From contig JALGYA010000008.1 in assembly GCA_029824475.1 (NCBI GenBank), positions 1 through 46,551 of the forward strand: 46,551 bases of DNA, in the 5' to 3' direction. The notes beneath the pieces were generated by a model. That model saw only the letters and a program-made list of their open reading frames with translations. It was not told where the DNA came from and did not search any database. The DNA is from Fimbriimonadia bacterium. Lineage in GTDB: Bacteria; Armatimonadota; Fimbriimonadia; Fimbriimonadales; Fimbriimonadaceae. The translations under genes were made by a program, and so were the position numbers. This document shows, piece by piece, positions 8,859 to 18,257 of this stretch (positions are counted from its first letter, which is position 1; each line of letters opens with the position of its first letter).

Positions 8859-9473
8859 ATGAAGAATTTCCTGTCTTTACTGCTGATTTCGTCACTGCTT
8901 CTCGTCGGATGCGCCAAGAGTGAGGAGGCATCGACAACCGCCGTGCCGGAGAAGCCTGCTGAAACGGCCGTCACTCCTGAACCAATCGAAGAGTCCGAAC
9001 CCATCGTTATGCTCACGGCTGACAACCCCGCCAGCATGAGCGACATGGCCGGAAGCTGGACAGGCGAAATAGACTTTCCCGAAGAGCTCATCGAAGGCAT
9101 GAAGCAGATGATGTCTGGCATGGCCGAGGCGATGGGCGGCACACAGGACGGGAAGACGGCTGATGAACTCAAGCAGGATCTCGACGAAAAGATGGGCGAT
9201 GACCCGTTCGCTGACGCGAAGATCACCATGGAGCTGCGCGAGGATGGAACCTGCACACTGCACGACGATGGCACCGAAGGAAACTCGGAAGAGAGCACTT
9301 GGAGCCTGAATGACGACGGCACTGTTCTCACGGTCGTGACTCCCGCCAAAGAAGGCGAGGTCGGAAACATGATGCCCGACATGGTTCTGGGGATCTCAGA
9401 AGACATGGACACGATGCAGTTCGCCGAGGCTCAGATGGGCTTCGAGATGAAGATCACGTTCACTCGGGACTGA
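8859..9473 (+). CDS. Lipoprotein, copy A of a four-member tandem family
   Basis: Unknown-function exported lipoprotein of 204 aa with a signal ending LLLVGC (C18) and an acidic, Thr/Pro/Glu-rich linker to about residue 55. The rest shares four blocks with the genes at 9502, 10329 and 11205: MSDMAGSWTG, MELREDGTCTL, TWSLNDDGTVL and ISEDMDTMQF, ending FTRD. The alternating pattern suggests a small beta-rich (lipocalin-like) domain; that is inference. A Met-rich acidic segment (about 78-115) lies between blocks 1 and 2. An AGGTGA Shine-Dalgarno precedes the ATG. It is closest to copy B, 28 bases downstream, and probably co-transcribed with it. Confidence 0.85.
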   Translation: MKNFLSLLLISSLLLVGCAKSEEASTTAVPEKPAETAVTPEPIEESEPIVMLTADNPASMSDMAGSWTGEIDFPEELIEGMKQMMSGMAEAMGGTQDGKTADELKQDLDEKMGDDPFADAKITMELREDGTCTLHDDGTEGNSEESTWSLNDDGTVLTVVTPAKEGEVGNMMPDMVLGISEDMDTMQFAEAQMGFEMKITFTRD

Positions 9474-9501
9474 GCCTGGCTGCCTGGGGCGAAGGTGAAT
9501 C

Positions 9502-10095
9502 ATGAAAGGGCTAGTTTTTCTAGTGATCACGGCGTCGGCACTACTCGTCGGCTGCGGCAAGACGGAGCCTGTGGCCAAGTTGGCTTCGGATGGCGGGCTG
9601 GAAAGCGAAATCGCATTCAAGGCCTCTGAAGACCCCACCACGATGAAGGAGATGGCGGGCAGCTGGACCGGCACAATGGTCGCTCCTGGGATGGAGGCGA
9701 TGGTGAAGGAGATGGCCGTTGGTACTGCCGAGATATTCGAGTCTTTCGGGGGCGAGGAAAACGCCAAGTCCACTGAGGAGCTTGAGCAGGACCTGGAAGA
9801 GGAGTTGAAAAACATGAAGTTCTTGCTGGAGCTGCGGGCCAATGGGACATGCACATCAACCAGCAGCGGCCGGATGTACCAGCCAACCCACGGAAGCTGG
9901 TCCCTGAGCGAGGATGGGACAAAGCTCCTTCTCATTGAGAATCCGACATCAAAGACGTTTGAACAGGTCGATGGGAAGATGCAGGCGGTGTCTCAAGAGT
10001 TGGAATTTCAGATTTCGCCGGATAGGAACACCTTTCAACTCCACGACGTGGACGAATTCGTTGGGGAAGTCACGATGACTTACACTCGCGACTGA
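9502..10095 (+). CDS. Lipoprotein, copy B of the tandem family
   Basis: A 197-residue lipoprotein with signal ending ALLVGC (C18), then GK. It keeps all four family blocks: MKEMAGSWTG, LELRANGTCT, SWSLSEDGTKL and ISPDRNTFQL, and ends YTRD. Compared with copy A the linker is shorter and the Met-rich segment is replaced by an acidic helix-like stretch (about 75-108). The same AGGTGAATC leader precedes the ATG as in copy A, consistent with a recent duplication of the pair. Function unknown. Confidence 0.85.
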   Translation: MKGLVFLVITASALLVGCGKTEPVAKLASDGGLESEIAFKASEDPTTMKEMAGSWTGTMVAPGMEAMVKEMAVGTAEIFESFGGEENAKSTEELEQDLEEELKNMKFLLELRANGTCTSTSSGRMYQPTHGSWSLSEDGTKLLLIENPTSKTFEQVDGKMQAVSQELEFQISPDRNTFQLHDVDEFVGEVTMTYTRD

Positions 10096-10157
10096 ACAGC
10101 CGCAGCTCAAGTGCCGTTCGGCTCGTCTAGGCTTCAAACAGGCTCATGAGTTACTAG

Positions 10158-10256
10158 GTGATTTCACTTCCGGTCCTGCTGATCGCTGCTGTGGTTGTAA
10201 TTGGAGTTGTGGTTGCCGCTGTGTGCTTCCTGGTCTTCGGTTCGAAGAAGCGCTGA
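10158..10256 (+). CDS. Possible 32-aa single-pass membrane peptide
   Basis: A short open frame starting GTG, encoding an almost uninterrupted hydrophobic helix (residues about 4-27, rich in Val, Ile, Leu and Ala) and ending FGSKKR, a positively charged tail. It lies between lipoprotein copies B and C on the same strand. The Shine-Dalgarno is weak and an in-frame TAG directly precedes the start, so only the very hydrophobic composition and the charged end support it. It may be a chance ORF. Confidence 0.3.
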   Translation: MISLPVLLIAAVVVIGVVVAAVCFLVFGSKKR

Positions 10257-10328
10257 GCGCGGCTGATCGGGCACACGGTAACGGAGTCTCCGGCCGCGGA
10301 TGTTGATCGAATCCTGTTTGCTAAATAG

Positions 10329-10880
10329 ATGGGATTGAAGACTGTAGGATTGGGGTTGTTTGTGGCAGCCACGTTCGCCGTCGCTTTCGGCTGTGGCAAG
10401 GATAACGGCTCTGAATCCCAGGTTGACATTGATGCGCTGGTCGCTGACTTTCAGCCTCTTGCTTCCGGGAGTTCAGTCACAGCGGGAGAGATGGTCGGGG
10501 TCTACACTGGCTATAACGGACCCAACAAGAAGCTTGCCGATGACTTGAAGTCCAAGGTCGACTTATCGGACGTGCCTGAGGATGAAGCCTGGATGATGCC
10601 GTGGGAGGTTCAAGGCACAAAGTTGGACCTGCGGGCAGATGGGACAGCGATAACTGTAATAACCAAAGTGTCAGGCGAGACGCCGCCAGCACCGGAAGCT
10701 CCGTCAATCTCGACATGGCGGCTCAGCTCCGGAGGGCGAGCTCTGATTGTCGACCACGGGGACGACTTGACGATCAACTACATGATCTCCTCCGACAAGA
10801 AGACGCTCATGCACAGTCTTGACTGGTCTTTCGGCACCGGTTCTGGCATGAAGTCGTATGAGATTGTCACTCGTGACTAG
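10329..10880 (+). CDS. Lipoprotein, copy C of the tandem family
   Basis: A 183-residue lipoprotein with signal ending VAFGC (C22). Family blocks are present in altered form: AGEMVGVYTG, LDLRADGTAI, TWRLSSGGRAL and ISSDKKTLMH, with the end IVTRD. Just before block 1 it has ALVADFQPLA, matched in copy D by ALAAAFQPMA, so C and D form one sub-pair and A and B another. No clear Shine-Dalgarno precedes the ATG. Function unknown; cell-surface or periplasmic location is expected. Confidence 0.82.
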   Translation: MGLKTVGLGLFVAATFAVAFGCGKDNGSESQVDIDALVADFQPLASGSSVTAGEMVGVYTGYNGPNKKLADDLKSKVDLSDVPEDEAWMMPWEVQGTKLDLRADGTAITVITKVSGETPPAPEAPSISTWRLSSGGRALIVDHGDDLTINYMISSDKKTLMHSLDWSFGTGSGMKSYEIVTRD

Positions 10881-10968
10881 GCAGGCTGTAGCCGCTCGCC
10901 TAGGAAACCTGTGAGCATTGAATTTCACTTAGATCAGTCATAATCGCCTCTATGGTGGGAGGTTTCTT

Positions 10969-11133
10969 TTGACGAGGGTTCGTAAGCTTGCCACTGCTTT
11001 CTTTCTCATCTTGGCCTTTTATTCCCTCTGGGGCAAGGAACTGGATTGGGCGATTTGGGTCTCAGCTATTGGAATTCTAGGATTCTTGGCTGCACAGTAC
11101 ATCCCTGACGGTCCGAGCAGGAAGGACGACTAG
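10969..11133 (+). CDS. Small two-TM membrane protein, 54 aa
   Basis: A 54-codon frame starting TTG with an excellent Shine-Dalgarno, GGGAGG at 10957-10962, 6 bases before the start. The product has a basic N-terminus (MTRVRKLA), a hydrophobic helix at about 8-20, a short WGKELDW turn, a second helix at about 27-43 and a charged tail ending PSRKDD. This positive-inside, two-helix layout looks like a real small inner-membrane protein. It lies between lipoprotein copies C and D. No family recognised. Confidence 0.65.
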   Translation: MTRVRKLATAFFLILAFYSLWGKELDWAIWVSAIGILGFLAAQYIPDGPSRKDD

Positions 11134-11192
11134 AAGTCGGCAGCGGCGTTCCTCAGGTGGAGGCGCTGGCTTCGGACTTGGGCAAGATGCTA

Positions 11193-11198
11193 TACAAT
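11193..11198 (+). promoter_or_regulatory. Candidate -10 element giving a leaderless transcript
   Basis: TACAAT (in TATACAATGA) matches the bacterial -10 consensus at five of six positions and ends exactly 6 bases before the ATG of lipoprotein copy D, so transcription would start at or next to the A of ATG. No Shine-Dalgarno is present. A weak -35 candidate is TTCGGA at 11171-11176. Confidence 0.45.
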
Positions 11199-11204
11199 GA
11201 AGAC

Positions 11205-11834
11205 ATGAAAAAGAGAGCATGGGGCCTTGTCATTTTTTGCGCGTTGACAGTTTTGATCCTAGGAGGTTGCGGGAAGGAAGAGCCCGTACCAGTCACGCCG
11301 GTTCCTGCGAAATTCTCGGAATCCGAACCAGAACCTGCAGCAAAAACTAGCCCTGCACCTGTGGCGGAACTGACAGGAATTGATGCGCTTGCGGCGGCGT
11401 TCCAACCCATGGCTTATCATGAGTCCACAAGCTTTGAAGAGATGGCTGGCGATTACGTTGGGTTCGACGGTTCGTCGCGAGAGTTGATTGAGAGCATGCG
11501 GGCGAGAAGTGATGATGAGGAGGAAGAGGACAGCTTTGATCCGTGGGCTACGTATCCAGTCACCTTGAATCTGCACAGCGATGGCACAGCGGTCCTTTCT
11601 TCTGATGACCCTGAAATGACAAGGCGCCTTGAAGGAGAATTTGCAGACCTCAGTTGGAAGCTTAATTCAACTTTAAGACACGTCGCACTCGTTTCGGAGA
11701 AGTGGAACTTCACCATCATGTACGAGATCTCGCAAGACAAGAGAACACTCCTCTTCACCCAGAACAGCGGCATCGATGCCAGCTACAAGTACTTCCAGTG
11801 GCAGATCGTATCAAAGGACGAACTGAAGCTCTGA
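11205..11834 (+). CDS. Lipoprotein, copy D of the tandem family
   Basis: A 209-residue lipoprotein. The start at 11205 is chosen because MKKRAWG opens a proper lipoprotein signal ending LILGGC (C22); an upstream in-frame ATG/GTG would spoil it. A Pro/Glu-rich linker runs to about residue 55. Family blocks: FEEMAGDYVG, LNLHSDGTAV, SWKLNSTLRHV and ISQDKRTLLF. The conserved final TRD is replaced by SKDELKL. Its stop TGA directly abuts the stop of the convergent DUF1501 gene. Function unknown. Confidence 0.84.
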   Translation: MKKRAWGLVIFCALTVLILGGCGKEEPVPVTPVPAKFSESEPEPAAKTSPAPVAELTGIDALAAAFQPMAYHESTSFEEMAGDYVGFDGSSRELIESMRARSDDEEEEDSFDPWATYPVTLNLHSDGTAVLSSDDPEMTRRLEGEFADLSWKLNSTLRHVALVSEKWNFTIMYEISQDKRTLLFTQNSGIDASYKYFQWQIVSKDELKL

Positions 11835-13280
11835 TCACAGCAGCTTATGCAGAAGCTCACCCTCGACATCCGTCAGACGGAAGTCGCGGCCCTGGTGCAG
11901 ATACGTCAGCTGCGTGTGATCCATGCCTAACAGGTGAAGAACCGTCGCGTGAAGGTCGTTCATCTTCACCTCGTCCTCCACGACATTGAAGCCGAGCTCG
12001 TCCGTCTGGCCGAGTGAGACGCCGGGTTTGATGCCGCCGCCTGCCATCCAGATCGTGAACGCACGATTGTGGTGATCGCGCCCCAGGAACGGGGAGTTGT
12101 TGCGCGCCTCGTTCATCGGTGTGCGGCCAAATTCACCGGCCCAGATGACCAGCGTTTCGTCCAGCAGTCCGCGCTGCTTCAGGTCCTTGATCAGCGCTGC
12201 CGCTGGCTGGTCAGTCTCTTTGCAGAGGCGGCCGAGGCCGGTTTTGATGTCTTCGCTCTCGTTCGTGCCATGGTGATCCCAGCCGCGGTGGTAGCACTGG
12301 ACAAACCTGACGCCACGCTCCACCAGCCGCCGGGCCAGCAGGCAGGAGTTGCCGAAATTTCGCTCGCCTGGCTTGGTGCCGTAGAGCTCGTGAGTTGCTT
12401 CGGATTCAGTGTCGATGTCCATCAGCTCCGGCACAGAAGTCTGCATCCGGTAGGCGAGTTCGTACTGGGAGATACGCGTCGAAATCTCAGGGTCCATCAT
12501 CTCCTCGAACTTCATCTGGTTCAGGTCACGGATCGCATCGAGCGTGTCGCGCCGAACTCCAGAAGAGACCCCGTCCGGGTTGTCAACAAACAGCACCGGC
12601 TCGCCCTGCGAGCGGAATTCAACGCCCTGGTAGGCCGTCGGCAGAAAGCCGCTTCCCCAGCAGGATTTGCCGCCGTCGGGGTCGTTTTGACCGGAAAGCA
12701 GCACCACGAATCCAGGGAGATCCTGGTTCTCAGTGCCAAGCCCATAAGTGAGCCACGAGCCCATGCTCGGGCGGCCAGGAATCTGGAAGCCGGTGTTCAT
12801 GAACAGCTGTGCAGGGGCGTGGTTGAACTGCGTCGAAGTCATGCTGCGGATGACAGAAATGTCATCGGCCACAGTCTTCAAATGCGGCAGCATTGAGGAC
12901 ATCCACTGTCCGGATTGGCCCGCCTGCTCAAACTTGTGCGGCGAGCCGAGAAGCTTGGGTGTGCCGCGGATAAACGCGAAGCGCTCGCCTTCGATAATCT
13001 CTTCAGGGATAGGCTGCTGGTGGTGTTTGACCAGGGTCGGCTTGGGGTCAAACATGTCGAGCTGGGAGGGGGCGCCGGCCATGAACAGGAAGATCACGTT
13101 CTTCGCCTTGGGAGCGTAATGCGGCGGCTTAACAGCCATCGGATTCTCCCGCTGCTGGGCGAGGCCAGTCTTGGCGAGCATTGAGGTGAGGGCAACGCCG
13201 CCCATGCCGTAGCCGACCTCCTTGAAGAGGGTTCGGCGGGTCATCGACCGGAGGGCTCTATCGTAGGGTGTTTTTGGCAT
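11835..13280 (-). CDS. DUF1501 family protein (sulfatase-like fold, Tat-exported)
   Basis: A member of the DUF1501 family, widespread in Planctomycetes, Verrucomicrobia and Armatimonadota, distantly related to alkaline phosphatase/sulfatase-type enzymes, with no firmly assigned reaction. The N-terminus has a twin-arginine signal ([16 protein letters not shown]). Family stretches include [31 protein letters not shown] and WAGEFGRTP followed by GRDHH. The start at 13280 is preferred over one 30 bases upstream because AGGAG lies 8 bases before it and it avoids overlapping the upstream gene. It is the last gene of a three-gene operon with a PSD1 protein, its usual partner, and an NHL protein. Confidence 0.92.
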   Translation of the reverse strand: MPKTPYDRALRSMTRRTLFKEVGYGMGGVALTSMLAKTGLAQQRENPMAVKPPHYAPKAKNVIFLFMAGAPSQLDMFDPKPTLVKHHQQPIPEEIIEGERFAFIRGTPKLLGSPHKFEQAGQSGQWMSSMLPHLKTVADDISVIRSMTSTQFNHAPAQLFMNTGFQIPGRPSMGSWLTYGLGTENQDLPGFVVLLSGQNDPDGGKSCWGSGFLPTAYQGVEFRSQGEPVLFVDNPDGVSSGVRRDTLDAIRDLNQMKFEEMMDPEISTRISQYELAYRMQTSVPELMDIDTESEATHELYGTKPGERNFGNSCLLARRLVERGVRFVQCYHRGWDHHGTNESEDIKTGLGRLCKETDQPAAALIKDLKQRGLLDETLVIWAGEFGRTPMNEARNNSPFLGRDHHNRAFTIWMAGGGIKPGVSLGQTDELGFNVVEDEVKMNDLHATVLHLLGMDHTQLTYLHQGRDFRLTDVEGELLHKLL

Positions 13281-13284
13281 GGCT

Positions 13285-16200
13285 TTACTCCTTGGTGATC
13301 GATTCGTCAAGGTTGAGAATCACGTTTGCGGTCATGATCCAGGCGGCCTCATCGGGTGATCCGCCCAGCTTTTTGGCCTCTTCAGGCTTGCCCATGTACT
13401 CCAGCTTGAGCTTCATGTACAGCGCCTGCAGCCGGCGTAGTTCCGCGTCTCGAGGCGTCCGGGATGTGCAGCGGCGGAAGCCGTTGATCAGTCCATTCTC
13501 TTCGGACATCATGATCTTTGCCAGCGCTTTGCTGGCGTCCATAATCGCTTCGTCGTTGAGCAGGGTCAATGCCTGCAGCGGCGTGTTTGTCCTAATCCTT
13601 TGCGGTGTGCAGACTTCCCGGCTGGTGGCATCGAACGCCATGAATGCCGGATAGGATCGCGTGCGCTTCCAGTAGGTGTAGAGGCCGCGGCGAACAAGGT
13701 CGCTGCCCTTGCCGTTGCTCCACCGGGCGTTGTTATACGGGCTGTCCCAGATTCCGGGTGGCTGTTTCGGGAAGACACTCGGCCCGCCGATTTTCCGGTC
13801 GAGCAGTCCGGCAGCTGTCAAGGCTGAGTCCCTGATCAGCTCTGCGCTGAGGCGGAACCGCGGCCCGTGAGACAGGTAGATGTTCTCGGAGTCGATTCTC
13901 TGCTTGTCAGCGGTCGTCGCAGAGGTCTGCTTGTAGGTCTCGCTGGTGACGATCGTTTTGATGAGCGCCTTCAGATCCCAGCCAGAGTCGATAAACTCGT
14001 AGGCGAGCCAGTCGAGCAGCTCTTCGTTGCTCGGTGGGCTGCCTTGGGTGCCGAAGTCTTCGAGCGTCTTGACGATCCCTTTGCCAAAGATGTGGTGCCA
14101 GGTGCGGTTGGCCTGCACGCGTGCGGTAAGCGGGTTGTCCGCGCTCACCAGCCACTCGGCGAGATCTAGCCTGTCGATTCGCTCTTTTGAATCGATCTGG
14201 GGCATCGATTCGGGGACAGCGGCGTAGACTTCGTCTGTCGGGCTGAGGAACTCGCCTCGGCTGTAGACGGGAGCCGTCAGCTTACGATCTCTGTCGGTTT
14301 CCGTCATGACCAGAGTCGTCGGAATCTTCGACTCGATCGCCTGCTTCTCTTTGGCAGTCTTGCTGCGCTCGGAGAGAAGGGGCTGAGTCCTAACTGAGAC
14401 GGATCGGTAGTGCGTGAGGAGCTTTTCGTTGTCATTGACGCCGAGAGCATTGATCGTGGCTGCGTTCAAGGGCCGATACTCAGGATGCGGGTCCGTGGTT
14501 GTCGCGATTTTGAATCTGCCGATCGTGTGCTTGGCCCACCTCGACTTCATTTCAAGCTGAATTTTCAGCTCATGGGTGCCAGCAGAGACAGGCTTGGTGA
14601 ATCCGATCACCAGGTCGTGCTTCTTGCCCTGGCCGCCTCCGACTGCCCAGCCGTGGTCGTCGCCGCCATCGGAGAGCGCCTCGACAGGGAAGTAGTCAGG
14701 CTGGTGGTAGTCAGCGACGGCTGCGTTGAGGGGGACGTCTTTGCCATCCGCTTTGACGATGACTTTGGTGAGGACCAGATTGCCACCGCTGCGGCCTGGA
14801 CCCTTGCTCGGAAGGCTGTCATCGGGCAGAACTGTCAGGCGGATGCCTGACGTCAGGGCGACGCCGTCGTTGATGGTCAGCGTGTAGGTCACCTTGTCAG
14901 GATCAGCACCTGTGGCGAGCAGCGAGCCATCGGACTGTTCAACAAACTTAACACCTCCATCGGAAGATACAGCCGGTTTCGCGGCGCTCCAATTCACGTC
15001 GTTCCGAGCGTTCTTCTTCCAGGCTTCAAACTCAGCGAAGAAGCCTGGATAGGGGTTGGCAAGAGCCTGATCGAGGCCTTTGAGCTTCCCATCAATGACC
15101 TCAAATTGAGCCTTCTGCTCAGCGGTCGGCACCTTCATGGTGTTCTCGTACCACTTCTCGCCGCCCTGCGAACCGACGTTTTCCATCCTGAAATCGGTGC
15201 CCGCGTAGAACGCGTAGAACTTGTAGTAGTCCTTGTGCGTGATCGGGTCGAATTTGTGGTCATGGCAGCGGGCGCAGCCCATTGAAACACCCATCCAGAC
15301 TGAAGAGGTTGTATCGACGCGATCCATGATCATCGTGAATCGGGTTTCGCCTGGATCGACGCCGCCTTCCGTGTTGAACATCGAGTTTCGATGGAAGCCT
15401 GTGGCTATCTTCTGGTCGATGGTCGGGTTGGGAAGCAGGTCGCCAGCGAGCTGTTCAATCGTGAACTGATCAAACGGCATGTTGGCGTTGAAGGCGTTTA
15501 TCACCCAGTCGCGGAACGGGTAGATCGACCTGCCGGGATCTTTCTCGTAGCCATCAGTGTCGGCATAGCGGGCCAGGTCGAGCCAGATCAGCGCCTGTCT
15601 TTCCCCATAGTGCGGGGATGCGAGCAGCCGGTCCACGAGCTTGTCGTAGGCATTGTCAGACTCATCTGCCAGGAAGGCGTCGACCTCTTCAATCGTTGGC
15701 GGCAGGCCGGTGATGTCGAGCGAAAGCCGACGAATCAGTGTCTCTCTGCTCGCCTGTGCGGAGTGCTCGAGGCCCTTCTCTTTTAGCTTCTTGGCGACGA
15801 ATCTATCAACCGGATGGTTAGACCACTCCGCACCTTCGTCTGGCACAGCCGGCGACTCGATTTTGTCAAACGCCCAGTGGTCGAGCTCTTGGTTGGCGGT
15901 TGAGGCTCCTTCGTTGATCCAAGTTTCAATCGCATCGATTTGGCGATCCAAGAGGGGGTTGAATCCCATCGGCATTTTGGCCAGACCATCGAGGCCTCTG
16001 AGCCTCTTGATGAGCAGAGAGTTTGCAGCATCACCGGGGATATAGAGATCGCCGTTGACACCGCCAGCCAGCATCTGATCCACCGACTCGAAGTTGAGGT
16101 CGGCCTCCGGCTCGTCTCCGCCGTGGCATGTGGTGCAGCGGGCGTAGAGGATCGTGAAGACGTCCTTCTTGAAGTTGACTGTTGACGGGGCTGGCAGCTC

Positions 16201-16575
16201 CGCGCCTTCTTCAATCCACTTTTTTAGGATCTCTACTTTTGTGTCCCTGAGTGCTCGCCCGGTCGGGGGCATTCGGAACGGCTTCTCCATCTGCGTACGC
16301 GTGTAGAGCGGAGACTCTTCCGGTTCGCCAGCAACAATGACCGGGCCGCTGATTCCGCCCTTGCGGATTCCTGCAGGCGTAGAAAGATCAAGCTCTCCAT
16401 CGGACTTCGAAGCGTTGTGGCACGGGACACAGCTTCGCTTGAGCACCGGCTCAACATCAACTTTATAGTCCAGCTTTTCTTGAGGCTGACTTGGGCCTGA
16501 GGCGACGGCGGCCACGAGTGGCGCCGATGCCAACAGCATCAGCCAGATGTGCTTCGGTCCGGGGAGCGATTTCAT
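13285..16575 (-). CDS. PSD1 / cytochrome c-like domain protein (PSCyt1-DUF1549-DUF1553)
   Basis: A large exported protein (1096 aa) with the three-part layout known from Planctomycetes. A signal peptide covers about 1-25. The planctomycete-type cytochrome region has two CxxCH haem-binding motifs, CVPCH (C49, C52, H53) and CTTCH (C147, C150, H151). DUF1549 follows, with the typical [13 protein letters not shown], then a beta-rich central domain and DUF1553 near the end ([20 protein letters not shown]). The start at 16575 is used because GGAAG lies upstream and the signal begins there. It is 5 bases from the NHL gene and 4 from the DUF1501 gene, so all three are one operon. It may form an extracytoplasmic electron-transfer or hydrolytic complex; the reaction is unknown. 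Confidence 0.93.
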   Translation of the reverse strand: MKSLPGPKHIWLMLLASAPLVAAVASGPSQPQEKLDYKVDVEPVLKRSCVPCHNASKSDGELDLSTPAGIRKGGISGPVIVAGEPEESPLYTRTQMEKPFRMPPTGRALRDTKVEILKKWIEEGAELPAPSTVNFKKDVFTILYARCTTCHGGDEPEADLNFESVDQMLAGGVNGDLYIPGDAANSLLIKRLRGLDGLAKMPMGFNPLLDRQIDAIETWINEGASTANQELDHWAFDKIESPAVPDEGAEWSNHPVDRFVAKKLKEKGLEHSAQASRETLIRRLSLDITGLPPTIEEVDAFLADESDNAYDKLVDRLLASPHYGERQALIWLDLARYADTDGYEKDPGRSIYPFRDWVINAFNANMPFDQFTIEQLAGDLLPNPTIDQKIATGFHRNSMFNTEGGVDPGETRFTMIMDRVDTTSSVWMGVSMGCARCHDHKFDPITHKDYYKFYAFYAGTDFRMENVGSQGGEKWYENTMKVPTAEQKAQFEVIDGKLKGLDQALANPYPGFFAEFEAWKKNARNDVNWSAAKPAVSSDGGVKFVEQSDGSLLATGADPDKVTYTLTINDGVALTSGIRLTVLPDDSLPSKGPGRSGGNLVLTKVIVKADGKDVPLNAAVADYHQPDYFPVEALSDGGDDHGWAVGGGQGKKHDLVIGFTKPVSAGTHELKIQLEMKSRWAKHTIGRFKIATTTDPHPEYRPLNAATINALGVNDNEKLLTHYRSVSVRTQPLLSERSKTAKEKQAIESKIPTTLVMTETDRDRKLTAPVYSRGEFLSPTDEVYAAVPESMPQIDSKERIDRLDLAEWLVSADNPLTARVQANRTWHHIFGKGIVKTLEDFGTQGSPPSNEELLDWLAYEFIDSGWDLKALIKTIVTSETYKQTSATTADKQRIDSENIYLSHGPRFRLSAELIRDSALTAAGLLDRKIGGPSVFPKQPPGIWDSPYNNARWSNGKGSDLVRRGLYTYWKRTRSYPAFMAFDATSREVCTPQRIRTNTPLQALTLLNDEAIMDASKALAKIMMSEENGLINGFRRCTSRTPRDAELRRLQALYMKLKLEYMGKPEEAKKLGGSPDEAAWIMTANVILNLDESITKE

Positions 16576-16580
16576 TGCGA

Positions 16581-17618
16581 TTACTTCCGTTTGAGCAGCG
16601 TGACGCGGCCGATGGTGACCCACTCAGCGACGAGGATGTCTCTGCCGTGGTTGACCCAGATCGCGTCGTGCGGATGGACGAATTTGCCTGGGATGAACTG
16701 GTCTCGTGAGGCGCCTCTTAGACTGGTTGGATTGCCATCACCCAGCAGGGCCAGGGGTTTGTTGTCCTTGCCGAGAACTGTCACGACGCTGCTTAGATCA
16801 GGCACGAGCATCAGGTCGCCGCTCATCTTCATGTGGCAGGGCTTTCTCATTCCTTCGGTGGCGAAGTCGATGTGTTTGCCGTCGAGTGTGAAGTTCTGAA
16901 CTCGGTTGTTGCCTCGGTCTGCAACCGCCAGAACGGGAGTATCGCCGCGTTCGTCGAGCCAGAGGCCGTGTGGGTTGCTGACGTGGCCAGCCTCGCGGCC
17001 GGGTGAAATCACTTCGCCTTTGTAGTCGCCATCGGCAGACCATCGGTGGATCCAGTGTGAGCCGTAGCCGTCAGCGACGAAGACATCGCCGTTGGGGTCG
17101 AATGCGACGTTGGTCGGCACATACGCTTTCTTGCCGTCCGCATAGACGTCGTGATCGCTCGGACGCCCCCGCTCCCAGACGACTTCGCCGGTGAGCGTTG
17201 TTTTGACCACCACTCTGCGCCTTGTGTCGCAGTGATAGAGGAATTCTTCGCTGCCCTCTTTGCGAATGTCTAGGCCATGGGCGCCGCCCTTGAATTCTGG
17301 TCCCCAGGAATTGATGAACTTTCCGTCAGGATCGTAGACGGCAACGCCGTCGGTCATGATGCTTGTCGCATGGACTGTATGTGCGACGTAGATGCGGCCC
17401 TGTGAATCTGCGGTGAGGCCGTGCGTGTCGCCCCACTTCATTCCCGGAGGCGCCTCCATCCAGTCGTGGAAGACCTCGTAAGTGTGCTCACCGTCGCCGA
17501 CGATCGGCCGGTTTTGGACGTGCGTGTGCGCCATCAGCGTCTTCGGCAATACTGAGCCGACGCCCACGGCCATTCCTGCCTGCAGCAGGCTTCTTCGGCT
17601 GATCTTATTTGTTCCCAT
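16581..17618 (-). CDS. NHL-repeat beta-propeller protein, Tat-exported
   Basis: An exported six-bladed propeller of about 345 aa. The N-terminus KISRRSLLQAGMAVGVG is a twin-arginine signal. Repeats of the type DSQGRIYVA, DPNGDVFVADGYG, VLAVADRGNNRVQNFTLDG and HDAIWVNHGRDILVAEW are NHL blades, similar to those of peptidyl-glycine alpha-amidating lyase and related exported propellers. The ATG at 17618 is used; a TTG two codons earlier is possible. It is the first gene of the operon with PSD1 and DUF1501 proteins, 5 bases upstream. Tat export suggests a folded or cofactor-bearing product. Specific function unknown. Confidence 0.85.
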   Translation of the reverse strand: MGTNKISRRSLLQAGMAVGVGSVLPKTLMAHTHVQNRPIVGDGEHTYEVFHDWMEAPPGMKWGDTHGLTADSQGRIYVAHTVHATSIMTDGVAVYDPDGKFINSWGPEFKGGAHGLDIRKEGSEEFLYHCDTRRRVVVKTTLTGEVVWERGRPSDHDVYADGKKAYVPTNVAFDPNGDVFVADGYGSHWIHRWSADGDYKGEVISPGREAGHVSNPHGLWLDERGDTPVLAVADRGNNRVQNFTLDGKHIDFATEGMRKPCHMKMSGDLMLVPDLSSVVTVLGKDNKPLALLGDGNPTSLRGASRDQFIPGKFVHPHDAIWVNHGRDILVAEWVTIGRVTLLKRK

Positions 17619-17694
17619 CGTCAAGTTGCTCGTTGAGGACCCGATTATGATGGAAACCTGCCCGAAAACGGAAGGTTTTTCAACCTGATTTTGA

Positions 17695-18240
17695 CTAGAA
17701 ACGGCTGCTTGTAAAGCGGAATCCGAGCGTGATCATCCAGCCGCTAAAATCTGCACCCTCAAACTTGCTGAAATAGTCGTATCTGCCTTCGACGTAGAAT
17801 GTCTCACCGACGAGGATGCCGAGGGTGGCGTTTGAGTTCATGCCGACCTTCGTGTCGTCGATTCCCATCCCGCCGATTCTGACGTCGCCAATGTAGGGGC
17901 CAGCCCGGAACGAAACGTAGGGAGAGACTTCACTGTCAGGGCTCATCAGCTTGGTCACACCAAAAGTGATCGGCAGCAAGGTGGCGCGGTTGCCGTAGCG
18001 CGACTGCCAAAGGTAGGTGACGTCGTAGCTGCTCTCCCAATCCTCCGAACGCTGCGGAGTTTGGGACGAGAATCCGACACGCCACCAAGAGTCACCGAGG
18101 GCATCTTGAACGTCACCGCTTTGCGGGAAAAAGATTCCCACACGCATCCCTTGGGGGGAGTACCGCTGCGCCATGACGCCGACAGCGGAGGCGGCCAGGA
18201 CCGAAATTGCGACGAGTTTGAGCGCAGAGCGTGATCTCAT
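17695..18240 (-). CDS. Small outer-membrane beta-barrel-like protein
   Basis: A 181-residue protein with an N-terminal signal peptide ending VGVMAQ (cleavage near residue 25). The mature part alternates polar and hydrophobic residues in short strands, with Gly- and aromatic-rich segments such as SPYVSFRAGPYIGD, GETFYVEGRYDYFSKF and GWMITLGFRF, and a C-terminal aromatic residue (TSSRF). This is the pattern of small OmpW/OmpX-like barrels. It is transcribed in the direction of gltBD, beginning 17 bases after gltD ends. Function unknown. Confidence 0.65.
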   Translation of the reverse strand: MRSRSALKLVAISVLAASAVGVMAQRYSPQGMRVGIFFPQSGDVQDALGDSWWRVGFSSQTPQRSEDWESSYDVTYLWQSRYGNRATLLPITFGVTKLMSPDSEVSPYVSFRAGPYIGDVRIGGMGIDDTKVGMNSNATLGILVGETFYVEGRYDYFSKFEGADFSGWMITLGFRFTSSRF

Positions 18241-18257
18241 GCCTCAAGTTATCACAT

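Noticed and set aside
8666-9412. Long minus-strand open frame of 248 codons
   Set aside because: It lies opposite lipoprotein copy A and runs into the tRNA gene; Ser-rich low-complexity translation with no motif, a shadow of the real gene.
12069-12896. Plus-strand open frame of 275 codons
   Set aside because: Antisense to the conserved DUF1501 gene; no start signal or recognisable domain.
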